Shown piece by piece: positions 47,582 through 57,693 of a stretch of 64,000 bases of DNA (within the stretch, counting starts at the first letter, position 1; each line of letters opens with the position of its first letter). The position numbers and the translations under genes were made by a program. The stretch comes from Sweltsa coloradensis (Eukaryota; Arthropoda; Insecta; Plecoptera; Chloroperlidae), in contig JAMZAV010002017.1 of assembly GCA_024449915.1 (NCBI GenBank), positions 62,001-126,000 on the forward strand. The letters are read 5' to 3'. The notes under the pieces are model-generated. The model was not told where the DNA came from. It worked only from the letters and a program-made list of their open reading frames with translations, and ran no database searches.

Positions 47582-48093
47582 CACAAACTTATCTCTACTT
47601 TAAAATAATAAATCAGTGGATATGGCACACAAATTTTAATCAAGTTATCCATTGAAAATCTTTGTGCCATATCCAACAGGAAGTGTTTATTACGTATACC
47701 CTGCAGGTAAAAACAATGTTATACATTTTAAATCAATAATATTAATTATTGTAAGAATATCGAAACAAAAATTTCTCAAATTCAACCTTTAATCACGGTT
47801 TGGCGGTGAATCAAACATTCAAACCTCATTTTCTCCACTTTGATAAAAGCGGATATGGCACAAATAAGTTCTGAGGTGACGATATGTAGAGCCTACTTGT
47901 GAACCAGTGGCGCGCTGACCATACAAGGAAGCAATTGCTCCTGGTCCCCAAGGGGGTGGGTGGGAGACCCCCACCACAGGGATCCACCTACCCATAAAAT
48001 GGAAGTCTAATAGTCAAAATAAAATGATTCTTCTATTGTGAAGTCAGTACAATGATTCGAACATAATATGCATTTCTTGTCTTAACGTCTATA
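47582..48093. other. Non-coding DNA with a solitary hAT-like end
   Basis: CAGTGGCGCGCTGACC at 47,912 followed by a G/C-rich GGGGGTGGGTGGGAGACCCC palindrome resembles the 5' end of the hAT-like family at 56-58 kb. No matching 3' end or target duplication is visible. Confidence 0.4.
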
Positions 48094-48296
48094 ACTAGGA
48101 AAACGCCAAAGTCGTTGTTAGACTAGTGAGCGAGCTATGTGTTGAGTACCCGGGAACATTCCCTTTCCTCCCCCTACATAACGCTGGATCTAGACAGCAT
48201 AGGTATTAGGCCTACTAGGCTAGGGATGCAAATGTTCCCGGTACTCAACACATAGCTCGCTCACTCGTCTAACAACGACTTTGGCGCTTTCCTAGT
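48094..48296. mobile_element. 203-bp palindromic element with Helitron-like termini at both ends
   Basis: The arms are near-perfect inverted repeats of about 70 bp (48,094-48,163 and 48,225-48,296) around a short spacer. Each end, read outward, finishes in GCGTTTTCCTAGT or GCGCTTTCCTAGT, the same terminal word as the Helitron-like elements at 19.9 and 59.0 kb, preceded by AACGAC...GCG(T/C)T stem-like sequence. It looks like two element tails joined head to head. Confidence 0.75.
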
Positions 48297-48629
48297 AATA
48301 TTTATATTTATTATATCTTTGTATCAAATAATAGTGTCAAAAAACTGTTATTTAATTAAAGCGCCGGCCCGAATAACGTTCTAAGCTACATACTAGGGAA
48401 GCATAAACAAAGAGTGGGTTGTTATAGAGAGGCCGGTTTAAAAGCAGAAATACTGTGTTGTAGTAAATAAAATCATTTGACACAGCGTTGGCCTAAAAAG
48501 CATGTTACAAAAACGCAACATACACTATTCCGTGGAAGAGCAGTTGAAAAAATAACTTAATTTTAATTAATTTGTCCATAACATGTAAGTTTTGGGTCCG
48601 AACTTGTCCATACTTACCGTGTGTCAAAT

Positions 48630-49330
48630 CCAGGAATGTCCATCCCTCCTGTGGGGTAGGTCCAGGATTGGGCATACTAGTGGTAGTCGGATGCAATCTT
48701 CCTCGTAGTCCAGATTGGCATACTGCACGAGTAGTTCGTTTGGCATATTCCAGTAGGTCGGATTGATATTGTGTGTGTAATCCGGATTGGTATCCCTCCA
48801 TGGGTAGGTCCGGATTGGTATCTCCAGTGGTAGGTCCGGGATTGGTATCCTCACATGGGTAGGATCAGGATTGGGTATCCTCCAGTGGGGTAGGTTCGGG
48901 ATTGGACATACCTTAGTGGGGTAGGTCCGGGATTGGGTATCCCTCCAGTGGGGTAGGTTCGGGATTGGACATACCTTCAGTGGGTAGGTCCGGAGATTGG
49001 GTATCCCTCCAGTGGGGTAGGTTCGGGATTGGACATACCTTCAGTGGGGTAGGTCCGGGATTGGGTATCCCTCCAGTGGGGTAGGTCGGGGATTGGGTAT
49101 CCCTCCAGTGGGGTAGGTCGGAGATTGGGTTTCCCTCCAGTGGGGTAGGTTCGGGATTGGGTATCCCTTCCAGTGGGGTAGGTCCGGGATTGGGTATCCC
49201 TCCAGTGGGGTAGGATCGGGATTGGTCATAGCTCATGTGGAATAAGTCCGGCATTCTCCGTGACTCCCATGGGATAGGTTCGGGATTATCCATACCTTCC
49301 GTGGCCTAGGTCCGGGCTTATCTGTAACTC
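48630..49330. repeat. Minisatellite, about 35-bp unit, 18-20 copies
   Basis: Tandem copies of GGGGTAGGTCCGGGATTGGG and TATCCCTCCAGT with base changes and small indels. Open frames across it on the minus strand (Pro/Leu/His-rich, 62-126 codons) arise from the 35-bp periodicity and have no start or splice context, so I do not count them as genes. Confidence 0.92.
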
Positions 49331-49924
49331 CTGTGGTCTATGTACTGGAACATTCCCATGGGGATGAGATGCACCTGTGGAAAGCAGCATGTCTCCTAAT
49401 CGGTCACCCAGCCTCCTTCTGGCCACACTTGATGCTGCTTAACTTCTTCGCTCGCATTGGGCCCACTCGTATCCACCAGGCTGCAGGCTGCTGACGAGGA
49501 TGGTTGTCAATCTTTTCCACATATTTTAAAGATATTTCATAACCCATTCTTACCTCAGGTAAATCCTGACCTTGTGACAACACTGGGCACGTGTACGAAA
49601 GGTTAATCGTGGCTTAAATTTAAAAACAAATTGTGTCAACTATTGTTTTTTTCAATATATTAGTTGGTTTACATGTATTTTAACTATAATTTCTGCGTGA
49701 TGAGTTACTACTTGGGTTGATACAGCATATTAACAATGTACTTGCTGATAACGCAGCAGTTCGAAGTTCGATGACAGAAAGATTTTTTTTCTTAACATTA
49801 TGAAACTCATATACTATTGCCGCGAGTGTTCGTAGCAGTATATTTTTTAAATTTTAATCAGGCACGCCATTAAGTTTTGCTTAATGCGACAATGAGCTTA
49901 TAATTTCAGCAATTTACATTTATG

Positions 49925-51054
49925 CTATTTTATTTATTTATTTATTATTATTTATTCATAAGTAAACATTATATAATAATGTATCAGTTTAGCAATATGA
50001 AGTGGATGCAGGAAGCGAACCTGAAGTCCTTACACGCCGAAAATGATAAGATAAAAATTAATCAAAATACATTAAATTGATATCAGTCAAGTAATAAGAA
50101 ACAAATTTATGAAACTGGTTAGATAAAAGTGAAATACAATGATTATATTGATATGAGTAATAAAATAAGAATACTACTTAATGAAAATGATCAGATATAA
50201 AATAAAAACATGATTAAATTGATAGTATTAGCTAAGAAATAAGCATAATTACAATTTATATAATAGAATTGCGGTAGCACACATCCTAAAACTCTCCAAT
50301 GCCACACCGTTTAGTACAACGCTGTCAAGTTATGGTTTGCCAGTATAGCCCTGTTGAATTCACTACCAGTCAAGTTTTTAATTTCAGTAGGGAGAGGGTT
50401 CCAAATCCGCGAGGCACGGTGGTAAAAGGAGTTTTGATAGGACCCTGGTTGGCTCGAGATGGCCGGAGCATAACTCCTTGTCTGGGTCCTCGCCCCAGGT
50501 GAACTCCCCTGTAGTCGAGCGGTAGACGTTTGAGAGGATCCAGATCAATTTGTCTACTCATGCCCTTATGTAGGAACAGAATGTCACACCTTGAGAAAAA
50601 ACCTTCAATGCTAGGTATATTTAGACTGTCTCTTCTTTATTGCGTACTAAGTTCTGTCCTATATCCGTATACCATTTTTGTAGCCCTGTTTTGCATGACT
50701 TTTAATTTGTGTATGTTTGTTGCTGTGGTCGGGTGCCAGGCAGGCGCTCCATACACCAAGACTGGCCTCACAAGCGCCAGGTACGCTATTCTGCGCACCC
50801 TTTGTTGGCTAACATATAAATTTCATGTGGATGAATCCTATTAACTTTGAACATTTAGCGCGTATGATTGCAGTATGAAGGTTCCAATACAAATCTCTTG
50901 TTATGGTAACACCTAACAATTTAATTGATTCGGCTGATTGAAGAGTTTCTCCTCGAATGATGAATCTGCTATTAAATGGTTTGGTAGCCCGGGTTAAAAC
51001 TAATATTGTGCATTTTATACTGTTGAGTTTCATCTGATTTTCAGTACACCATAT
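49925..51054 (-). pseudogene. 5'-truncated LINE (Jockey/CR1/I-like reverse transcriptase end)
   Basis: On the minus strand from about 51,054: WCTENQMKLNSIKC, LLGVTITRDLYWN, then AYLALVRPVLVYGAPAW and MQNRATKMVYGY, then a premature stop and IPSIEGFFSRCDILFLHKGM. These are the post-catalytic RT blocks of non-LTR retrotransposons (LNxxKC, LGVxxD..W, LVRPVLxYGxPxW, QxRAxKMV). A frameshift near 50,800, an in-frame TAA after TELSTQ and a frameshift near 50,375 break it. A 3' UTR and a TTTA-repeat tail (minus-strand AAAT) extend to about 49,925. Catalytic YADD is absent because the 5' part is missing. Confidence 0.88.
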
Positions 51055-51201
51055 ATATGTATATAAAAAAAATTGGTATAACCCAATGACAAGTATAGAG
51101 GATATAAATTACAAACAATACAAATTAAAAACTATAGTTTAAAATATCAATAATTAAATACAAAGGACTAAAGATAATACCACAAAACTGAAATTCGTCA
51201 A

Positions 51202-51774
51202 TGGAATAACTAAGAAAACGCTTAAGTCCCATCGCGTTGATGGATGAGCTTTTTTGTAAGTTTTTAGTTTGCGTAGGACCACTTTTCCTTTGCAAGTGGT
51301 TTTTGAATGCATTGTAGGTGATTGTTGTCAAGTTTCTATTGTTACTTGTTATTGTTATTATAAACCTCAAAAACTCACATTAAAACTTTTCTTCTATGGA
51401 TTCTGGCTAACTTTTTCAGCTTTTTCCTTCAGAAAGCAATACATCACCATTACCTTAATGTCCATGTAGAATATGAACGTTGTCCCACCCGTTTGGTCAG
51501 AATCGGCCCAAATATCACGAAAATATCGCACTTAAAATCGGAAAAAATCGTAAAAGTACGATATTCATGAGAAATATTTCTTCGATTGTACCCAAAAATG
51601 TGGCAGGTCCAAGTTCAGAGATTTCGAAGGTCCCCTCCGATTTTCATCAAGATCGCATATGCCGTTTGCCCGGTAGAGCGCGAACAAACAGAAAAAAACA
51701 AAAACAAAACATTGGAGCTAAATTTTTTGAGGGGTCAGTGAAATTGAAGTCTTCGCTTCGCTCATCAAAAAAGA
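51202..51774 (-). mobile_element. Helitron-like element, diverged copy C (minus strand)
   Basis: On the minus strand it begins TTGATGAGCGAAGCGAAGAC at 51,774 and ends with GCTCATCCATCAACGCGATG, GGACTTAAGCGTTTTCTTAG at about 51,202. The order of subterminal inverted repeat, AACGC...GCGTT stem and terminal word matches copies A and B; the interior is only loosely similar. The 139-codon frame starting at 51,480 on the plus strand is antisense to this and is not a gene. Confidence 0.68.
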
Positions 51775-51866
51775 TTTCTCCAGCAAGTGCATTTAATTTA
51801 TGTATTATATTTAATTTCACGTCGATCATATTGTTATTTTTAAATTATCAATGTGAGATCAATATG

Positions 51867-52100
51867 CAGTGGCGGATCAAGCATTTGGGGAAGGAGTGAT
51901 CGCCTGTATCCATCCCTGTTAACGTGGCAGAAACTTGGCTGCATGGATGATTAATTTTAACACATTGTTGTGACGCATCTCCTCTCTATTTTGCAAGCAA
52001 TTACATTTCCTACAGTTTTACTGTGTACCATATCAGAATTTTGAAATTAGTAAGCTAGGGGGGTATTATGGGGTTCAAACCCCCCTTCCCCCATGACATA
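51867..52100 (+). mobile_element. hAT-like 5' end without visible partner
   Basis: CAGTGGCGGATCAAGCATTT is close to the start of the complete element at 57,694 (CAGTGGCGGATCTAGG). A G/C palindromic patch (GGGGTTCAAACCCCCC) follows at about 52,072. No CGCCACTG end is found downstream, so it is truncated or too diverged. Confidence 0.4.
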
Positions 52101-52196
52101 TTTTTTTATAAATATTCTCTGCCTAAGCATTTCATTTCATTGTTTGTATACATCATAACATTCTGTTATAGCTTATGTCGTTTCTAAAACGTGTTT

Positions 52197-52788
52197 ACAA
52201 TTGAATCGGTTATTTGAGAAACCGAATAAGTCATGTAACCACTGTTCTGAGTAAAACGCAAAAAACGTGTATTTAATACCCTAAAGTCAAATAATGCAGT
52301 TTTTTTTGTGTAAAAATTTAGATGTGGCATAGTTACATTGATTTTTGTTGATAATGATATTTATGAACACGTAATATAATAATTCCGAGGGTGTAATTAG
52401 CGTGGATTTATTTGGTTTCTCAATTAAATGGGGCGAGGATATATAAAATTAGTAAAAATTAGGTAGTATAATAAGTTTTTATGATTGTTTATTATAATAA
52501 ACATAAAACTACACTTTTAAAAACTTAGTTTCATTAAAATTTCTCGGCAATAAGAGCTAATAACTAATTTTACTGAAAGTGACTTGTTCCGTTTTTCAAA
52601 TCAATACAATGTTTTTTTCAGAACGTATGGACTGTTTATTCGGTTTCTCAACTCAAAGGGAAAATTAACACCCTGTACAGGCAATTGGTCGAAAAATATT
52701 TTGTTTCTCTACTAAAAAAAAAATCTGAAGAAAATGGCTATCGCAATTTGGGTGATTATTCGGTTTCTCAAATAACCGATTCAATTGT
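52197..52788. mobile_element. 592-bp inverted-repeat element (MITE)
   Basis: Perfect 33-bp terminal inverted repeats: ACAATTGAATCGGTTATTTG, AGAAACCGAATAA on the left and the reverse complement ending at 52,788. Internal partial copies of TCGGTTTCTCAA occur at about 52,411 and 52,638. No reading frame and no clear target duplication; superfamily unassigned. Confidence 0.82.
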
Positions 52789-52799
52789 GTTCGAAACGA

Positions 52800-53150
52800 A
52801 AATGGCTTCAGCGGTTGATGAGGCTTTTGCCCCAGACCCCTATGCCTGATGTTTCTCCACCAACATTTTTTTATCCTCTGTATTATCTACTTCGCTTTTT
52901 TCCTCTTCACAATCTTCTTCAGGGATCTCCAATTTTTTTTTAATATTTTTCTTTCTTTCATGTTATTTTTTATTAAGAAATAAATATTTTCTGTAAAAGC
53001 GCCCTAATTAATAGTCTTCTAATACTAGTTTATTAAATTATGGTCAAAAATGTAAGTCAAAAACACATTTTTAATTTTACCACCTTCACACGCCTCGTGT
53101 AGTTGACCTAGACGATATGGATAATCAATCAATGATCAATGATGAATATA
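52800..53150. other. Non-coding DNA, nothing recognised
   Basis: AT-rich sequence with T tracts; no gene, RNA or repeat recognised. Confidence 0.5.
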
Positions 53151-53154
53151 TCCC

Positions 53155-53696
53155 CGTGAAGAATATCAAAACGAGACCGAACAACGGCGAAAACTTGCTT
53201 TCATTCAGAATAGTGTATCAGGCTCGCAGAAGTTTACGAGAGGGCATGCGACCACAGAACTGTCGAGTTTGTATCGACTAATCGATATACATTATCGATT
53301 ATTAAGAGACTCGACTAGTCGATATGCACTATCGATTATTAAAGGACTATCGACTCGGACGGCTGACCAACCTAAACCTTACACCAAAACCACCAAACAA
53401 CGGCGAACACTTGCTTAAATTCAGAATTGTGTATCAGGCAAGCAGAAGTTTACAAGAGGGTATGCGACCCAGGCTGCCTGCACAGAACGGTCGATTTGTA
53501 TCGACTAATCGATATACACTATCGAATATTAAGGGACTCGACTAGTCGATATACACTATCGATTATTAAAGGACTATCGACTCGGGCGGCCGACCGGCCA
53601 ACCCGTACTCACCAAACAGCGGTGAAAATTTGCTAAAATTCAGAATTGTGTATCAGGCTAGCAGAAGTTTACGAGAGGGCATGCGTGTGGCCATAG
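53155..53696. repeat. Tandem repeat, about 217-bp unit, 2.5 copies
   Basis: The phrase AACAACGGCGAAAACTTGCT recurs at about 53,179, 53,396 and (as AACAGCGGTGAAAATTTGCT) 53,615. Each is followed by ATTCAGAAT(A/T)GTGTATCAGG and GAGGGCATGCG. Between them are dyads around TCGACTAATCGATATACA and CACTATCGATTATTAA. Weak short frames across it carry no domain. Confidence 0.85.
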
Positions 53697-53744
53697 AATA
53701 TTGAACACCTTTAGTAGGCCTACTATAGGTGTTCAATATCTATG
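53694..53744. repeat. Near-perfect 44-bp palindrome
   Basis: ATATTGAACACCT and AGGTGTTCAATAT are exact reverse complements around a centre that is itself palindromic (AGTAGGCCTACT), with one or two unpaired bases. It sits at the right edge of the 217-bp tandem array. Confidence 0.85.
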
Positions 53745-53893
53745 ATTGATGATGTACAACATCAAGACGGCGGTGGGTGACCAAACCAAGCAAAGATGGT
53801 GGCAATTTACTTGTAGTTAATAATAATTCATTAATTGTAAGTATACCTTTGCATTGTATAAAGTTAGTAGGTAGCTACTTATAACTATTTACG

Positions 53894-54632
53894 GTAATTA
53901 TCCCCGAACACGGTTGCCCGAGAAAAAAGATGAAAAAATTTACTTACCATATTCCAGTGTGTTAATTAATGTTCCTTATTCATTTTCAGGACCGCATTAT
54001 GGTTTTTAATTTTGAAAAAACAATGTTTTTCATCTTTTTCACTAGTGGAAATTGAGCCGTCATTTGTGCGTCCACATACTACATTCCCCATGTTGATTTG
54101 GAAAGCGTGATCTCCTCTGACACGTCTCTACCGCTGCGTACGCCAGCGTAAAAAGTTTTTTTTGTTTCAAATCGCGACGTTAAAGGTTAAAAAAAGGTAT
54201 TTTTGTTTAAAATAGCGGACGTTAAAGTTTTAAAGGGTTTTGGGTTTTATTATAAAACACAACGGAAAAAACAGTGACAGCACAATTTCTAAAAATACCT
54301 TTTTTAACCTTTAACGTCGCTATTTTAAACAAAAATACCTTTTTACCTTTAACGTCGCTATTTTAAAAAAAAAATACTCTCTTACGCTGCGTACGCAGCG
54401 GAAGAGACGTAGCGGGAGATAGCGCTTTCCCCAAACCATATGGCGCCTACGTACAGTACGTACAGTGACAGCACAATTTACACAGGTAAAAAGACAAAAA
54501 AACATTAGTAACAGTGAAAAGATCGTAATGCGGTAGCTAAAAATGAATTAGGGCTATAAATTACACATACTGTGAAAAGCGGAAACAATTTTATGCTTTT
54601 TTTCTCGGGCAACCGTGTTCGGGCATAATAAC
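53894..54632. mobile_element. TIR element with nested inverted repeats, 7-8 bp target duplication
   Basis: The termini share a perfect 26-bp inverted repeat beginning CCCGAACACGGTTGCCCGAG, extended outward with mismatches to GT(A/T)ATTAT. TATTTACG precedes and TATTTACA follows it, a probable 7-8 bp target duplication. Inside is a second inverted pair built from TTTAACGTCGC and TTTTTGTTTAAAATAGCG words, plus CGCTGCGTACG near both ends. No transposase. Confidence 0.75.
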
Positions 54633-54704
54633 TATTTACAAATTCTTCTTTAAAATGTAAAGGACACTATTATGGGTTTGTTCTCGCGATATGTAAAAAT
54701 AAAC

Positions 54705-54980
54705 CTGTTGGCCTCTAGGGGCTAGGCCTAGGGCTCTAGGAAGGGAATCGACTTCGTTGAGCAGTCGTTGGAACTCGTTCGAAAGTTTGTAAAAAAAATA
54801 CCTTGAGGCCCTAGACCTAGCCCTACATAAATTAATAGCTTACGTCTTAGTCTTCTAGGCCCCTAGCCGTGTAGGGCCTAGCCCTAGGCCTACAGCAGGC
54901 TTTGGTAAAATAACCCATGGCCATAGGCCTAGGCCTAGCCTAGGCCAAGCTTACCCTAGGCCTAGGCCTAGGTAGGCCTA
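54705..54980. repeat. AGGCCTA-rich palindromic tract
   Basis: Dense runs of TAGGCCTAGGCCTAGCC and relatives, self-complementary in many registers. Similar runs occur at 55,605-55,640, 55,735-55,750 and 55,880-55,895. No gene. Confidence 0.7.
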
Positions 54981-54984
54981 GCTA

Positions 54985-55341
54985 AAGCATCATTCACAAT
55001 CAGTTCTAAGTCGTAAGGCGCAAGGCCTAAGGCGTAATAATTTGTATTGCCGAGTAGGCCCTATGTATTTCAATCAGAACGTTCACAACACGTCCCAAGT
55101 CGCAAGGCGTATGGTTTATGTCGTAACGAATTGCCCAAAATCCAATTCTTACGACGGTTTCTTACGACGAGCCAATCACGAACAAGGAAACTCCACAGCT
55201 GACTGTACGCGCGCATGCCAATACACAGGAGCAATAAAAAATGGTATGGTTGTTTTGTAAAGGGCCTAGGCCTAGCATTTCTTACGACTTGCGCCTTACG
55301 CCTTACGCCTTACGACTTAGAACTGATTGTGAATGATGCTT
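54985..55341. mobile_element. 357-bp foldback element (MITE)
   Basis: AAGCATCATTCACAATCAGT, TCTAAGTCGTAAGGCG at the left end is repeated in reverse complement at the right end, with arms of about 45-55 bp and TTACGCC tandem units in the right arm. The frame at 55,042-55,260 lies wholly inside it and is not considered a gene. Confidence 0.8.
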
Positions 55342-55345
55342 AAGC

Positions 55346-55596
55346 AGTTTTGGGGAACTTCTTCGGTTGGGGGGGGGGGGGGGGGGGGGTCCAACTTTTC
55401 AACACTTGTCTTTTTCAATGAAAATATATGCACCTGAAATCCTTTCCGTTACAAAACTACGTGGGTTAGTCGACCTTTCCGCTTAGTTACCTGCCCCGCT
55501 AGTTGTAGGATATGTTTGATAAGAGCGCACCCGAAATCCTTTCCGTTACAGTGTATAAAAGTTGGACCCCCCTAGCCGAAGAAGTACCGTTTTGGG
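55346..55596. mobile_element. Inverted-repeat element containing a 21-G tract
   Basis: The left arm ACTTCTTCGGTT, G tract (55,369-55,389), TCCAACTTTT pairs with the right arm AAAAGTTGGACCCCCC, TAGCCGAAGAAGT at 55,557-55,585. The right arm has only six C opposite the 21 G, so the left tract has expanded. Confidence 0.7.
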
Positions 55597-56062
55597 CATT
55601 GGCGTAGGGTAGGCCTAGGCTAGCCTAGGCCGTCACCCTAGCCTAGCTTGTACTTTTGCTATTGGCTCCCCCTAACCTACCGTACTTTCCATAGGGTACT
55701 TAAGTAGGCCTAGATAAGTATAAGGATCTTGTAGGCTAGGCTAGGCCCATATCCACCTGGATAGTTTGTGGTTGTCAATAGAGACTTCACACAGTTGGTG
55801 TGTTAATACCAGCGGTACCAGGCCTAGCCTACTTAATACGTTGAAGGAAGACTGCCAAAGGCGGTAATAGTCTGGCTAGGCCTAGGCCTAGTTGTTGTTC
55901 AAGCTATACTTAGCTCTCGAGTGAACGATATCCTCGTGCAACTAGGCCACCAGTAGGCTAAAAATTACGGTAAAATTATCGTATAGGGTACCCCGCTCCG
56001 CGCGCAAATTTTTCAACGAATGCTGCCAACCGCGTAACAACAAGTATCCCCAACCTCGTTTT

Positions 56063-56152
56063 TAACGGAAAGGATTTCGGGTGCGCTCTTATCGATTATA
56101 TCCTAGAACTAGCGCGGCGTACTACAACTAGGCGGAAAGGTCGACTAACCTA
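56063..56152. repeat. Inverted copy of the interior of the 55.35-kb element
   Basis: AACGGAAAGGATTTCGGGTG, CGCTCTTAT and GGCGGAAAGGTCGACTAACC are the reverse complement of words at 55,464-55,550 in the same order, with some indels. This suggests a diverged second copy in opposite orientation about 600 bp away. Confidence 0.65.
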
Positions 56153-56398
56153 ACGAAAGTACCTTTAACAATAAGTAGTAATGAGGCAAATTTATTGTTT
56201 GTAATGTAGTTAGGCCTACTATTGCATTGTGTAAGTTGGCTGCAGTGGAGGTGCGCGCGCACGTTGGTTTGAACCGGGGTAGGCCTACCCTATACGATAG
56301 TATTACCAAAATTACAATATTTTGGTTGGTATTTAAATTTTTAACATTGCCTGGGTCATTAAATCTGTTCAGTAGAAGGTTACTCTGGTGAGTTCGGC

Positions 56399-57326
56399 CA
56401 GTGGCGTGCCGTGACTTTTTCCGTAGGGGAAGCAACTATAATGGCCAAAGGTATTTCGTGCTACACAGCTACGGGGTATCAGTCCCCCAGTATAGTCTCA
56501 CAGATAGGCCTATATTTTTAAAATTTTCTATGAGTTAATTGGTGAGTTTTAGGGCGTAGTATTGAATTTGTATAGGCCTAGGCGGAGGCCTACAGATTAT
56601 AATACACAAATATAAAATATATTTGCTACATTTTATGCAATTATTCGTCAAGAAAGATGAACAATTCTTGTTAGTGTTGTGAACACCTGCCTGTTTTCGT
56701 GGGCCATACTGAAATCCTTCGGAAATATTTGGTCTTAGTCTGCACTCGGGCCAGGAAGGTTTATCACTTTATTTTGAATTGCTTCTTGAAGGCGAAGGCA
56801 TACACACAATTTATATATTATCTCCATATAAGAGTCATACACTCCAATCGAGACTTACTTCTTATGAAGTAGACCTACGGTATTCTAATTACAAATTATT
56901 GGTTACATCCAGAATAAAATAAGTCAGTTTACTGTGAAATAAATACAAAACACGGTCAAGCACCCATTTTGGTGGGACTGGCTTGCTTAGCACGTGTAGC
57001 GGGCGTCGGCTAGATGCACCTTCCATTGTTGCTTCCATTCGGTATTATTCAGAAGTAGTTGTCTTCGCCCGATCTACGGTGTGAAAAAGGGAGCCGCGGA
57101 GGAATTCTGGTAGGCGCTTTCAAACTCATATTCTATATGGACCGTGCAATGTTATTGACAAAATTTCTATTTGTTGGCAAATTATTCTTATAAAAGTGAT
57201 ATATTTCAACAAACAATATTGATTAACACAAAATAATCAAGATTCAAATATTGCGAAGGATTATAAGTATTTTTGTGTAATACTAATCACAATGGAAGCT
57301 ATGCTTCCATGGACGGCACGCCACTG
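56399..57326. mobile_element. hAT-like non-autonomous element, 928 bp
   Basis: Exact 14-bp terminal inverted repeats CAGTGGCGTGCCGT and ACGGCACGCCACTG. Flanking octamers AGTTCGGC and CGTTTGGC match at six of eight positions, a probable decayed 8-bp target duplication. A further near-terminal pair (GGGGAAGC on the left, GCTTCCATGG on the right) also faces inward. No transposase frame. Confidence 0.82.
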
Positions 57327-57693
57327 CGTTTGGCAACTATGACGGAGTAACCTAGTTTTGTGATCCGATCACCAAAAAAGTGACCTGCCTTGGGAGCAGG
57401 GTAAGTTCAGGTTATGGCGGAAAATACAAAGCGATGTGAATTCAATGGTGGTGTTTATAAGTGGCTGTGTGTGATACGTGGATTTTTTGCGCAAAACATT
57501 GTTATTGAGTAGGCCTAGGCCTTGTGCTGCCTTTTTACAAATTAATGTTAACATTGAAAACGTTATTTACGTTGTTTATTTATGTTTATTTCCTGCTATC
57601 ACGGCATCCATTTATAAACAAACCCTCCTCTGAGTTGCTTTTGTTTGCTCGAGTTGCGTGACAACAAGACGACGTCACGTTACATAACTGATC

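Noticed and set aside
48913..49293. 126-codon Pro-rich open frame on the minus strand
   Set aside because: Produced by the 35-bp minisatellite; overlapping frames in other phases look equally good and there is no start or splice context.
51480..51899. 139-codon plus-strand frame
   Set aside because: Lies antisense over the Helitron-like copy C; similar short frames occur over copies A and B.
53155..53696. CRISPR array
   Set aside because: Units are about 217 bp with no short repeat/unique spacer pattern, and the DNA is clearly eukaryotic.
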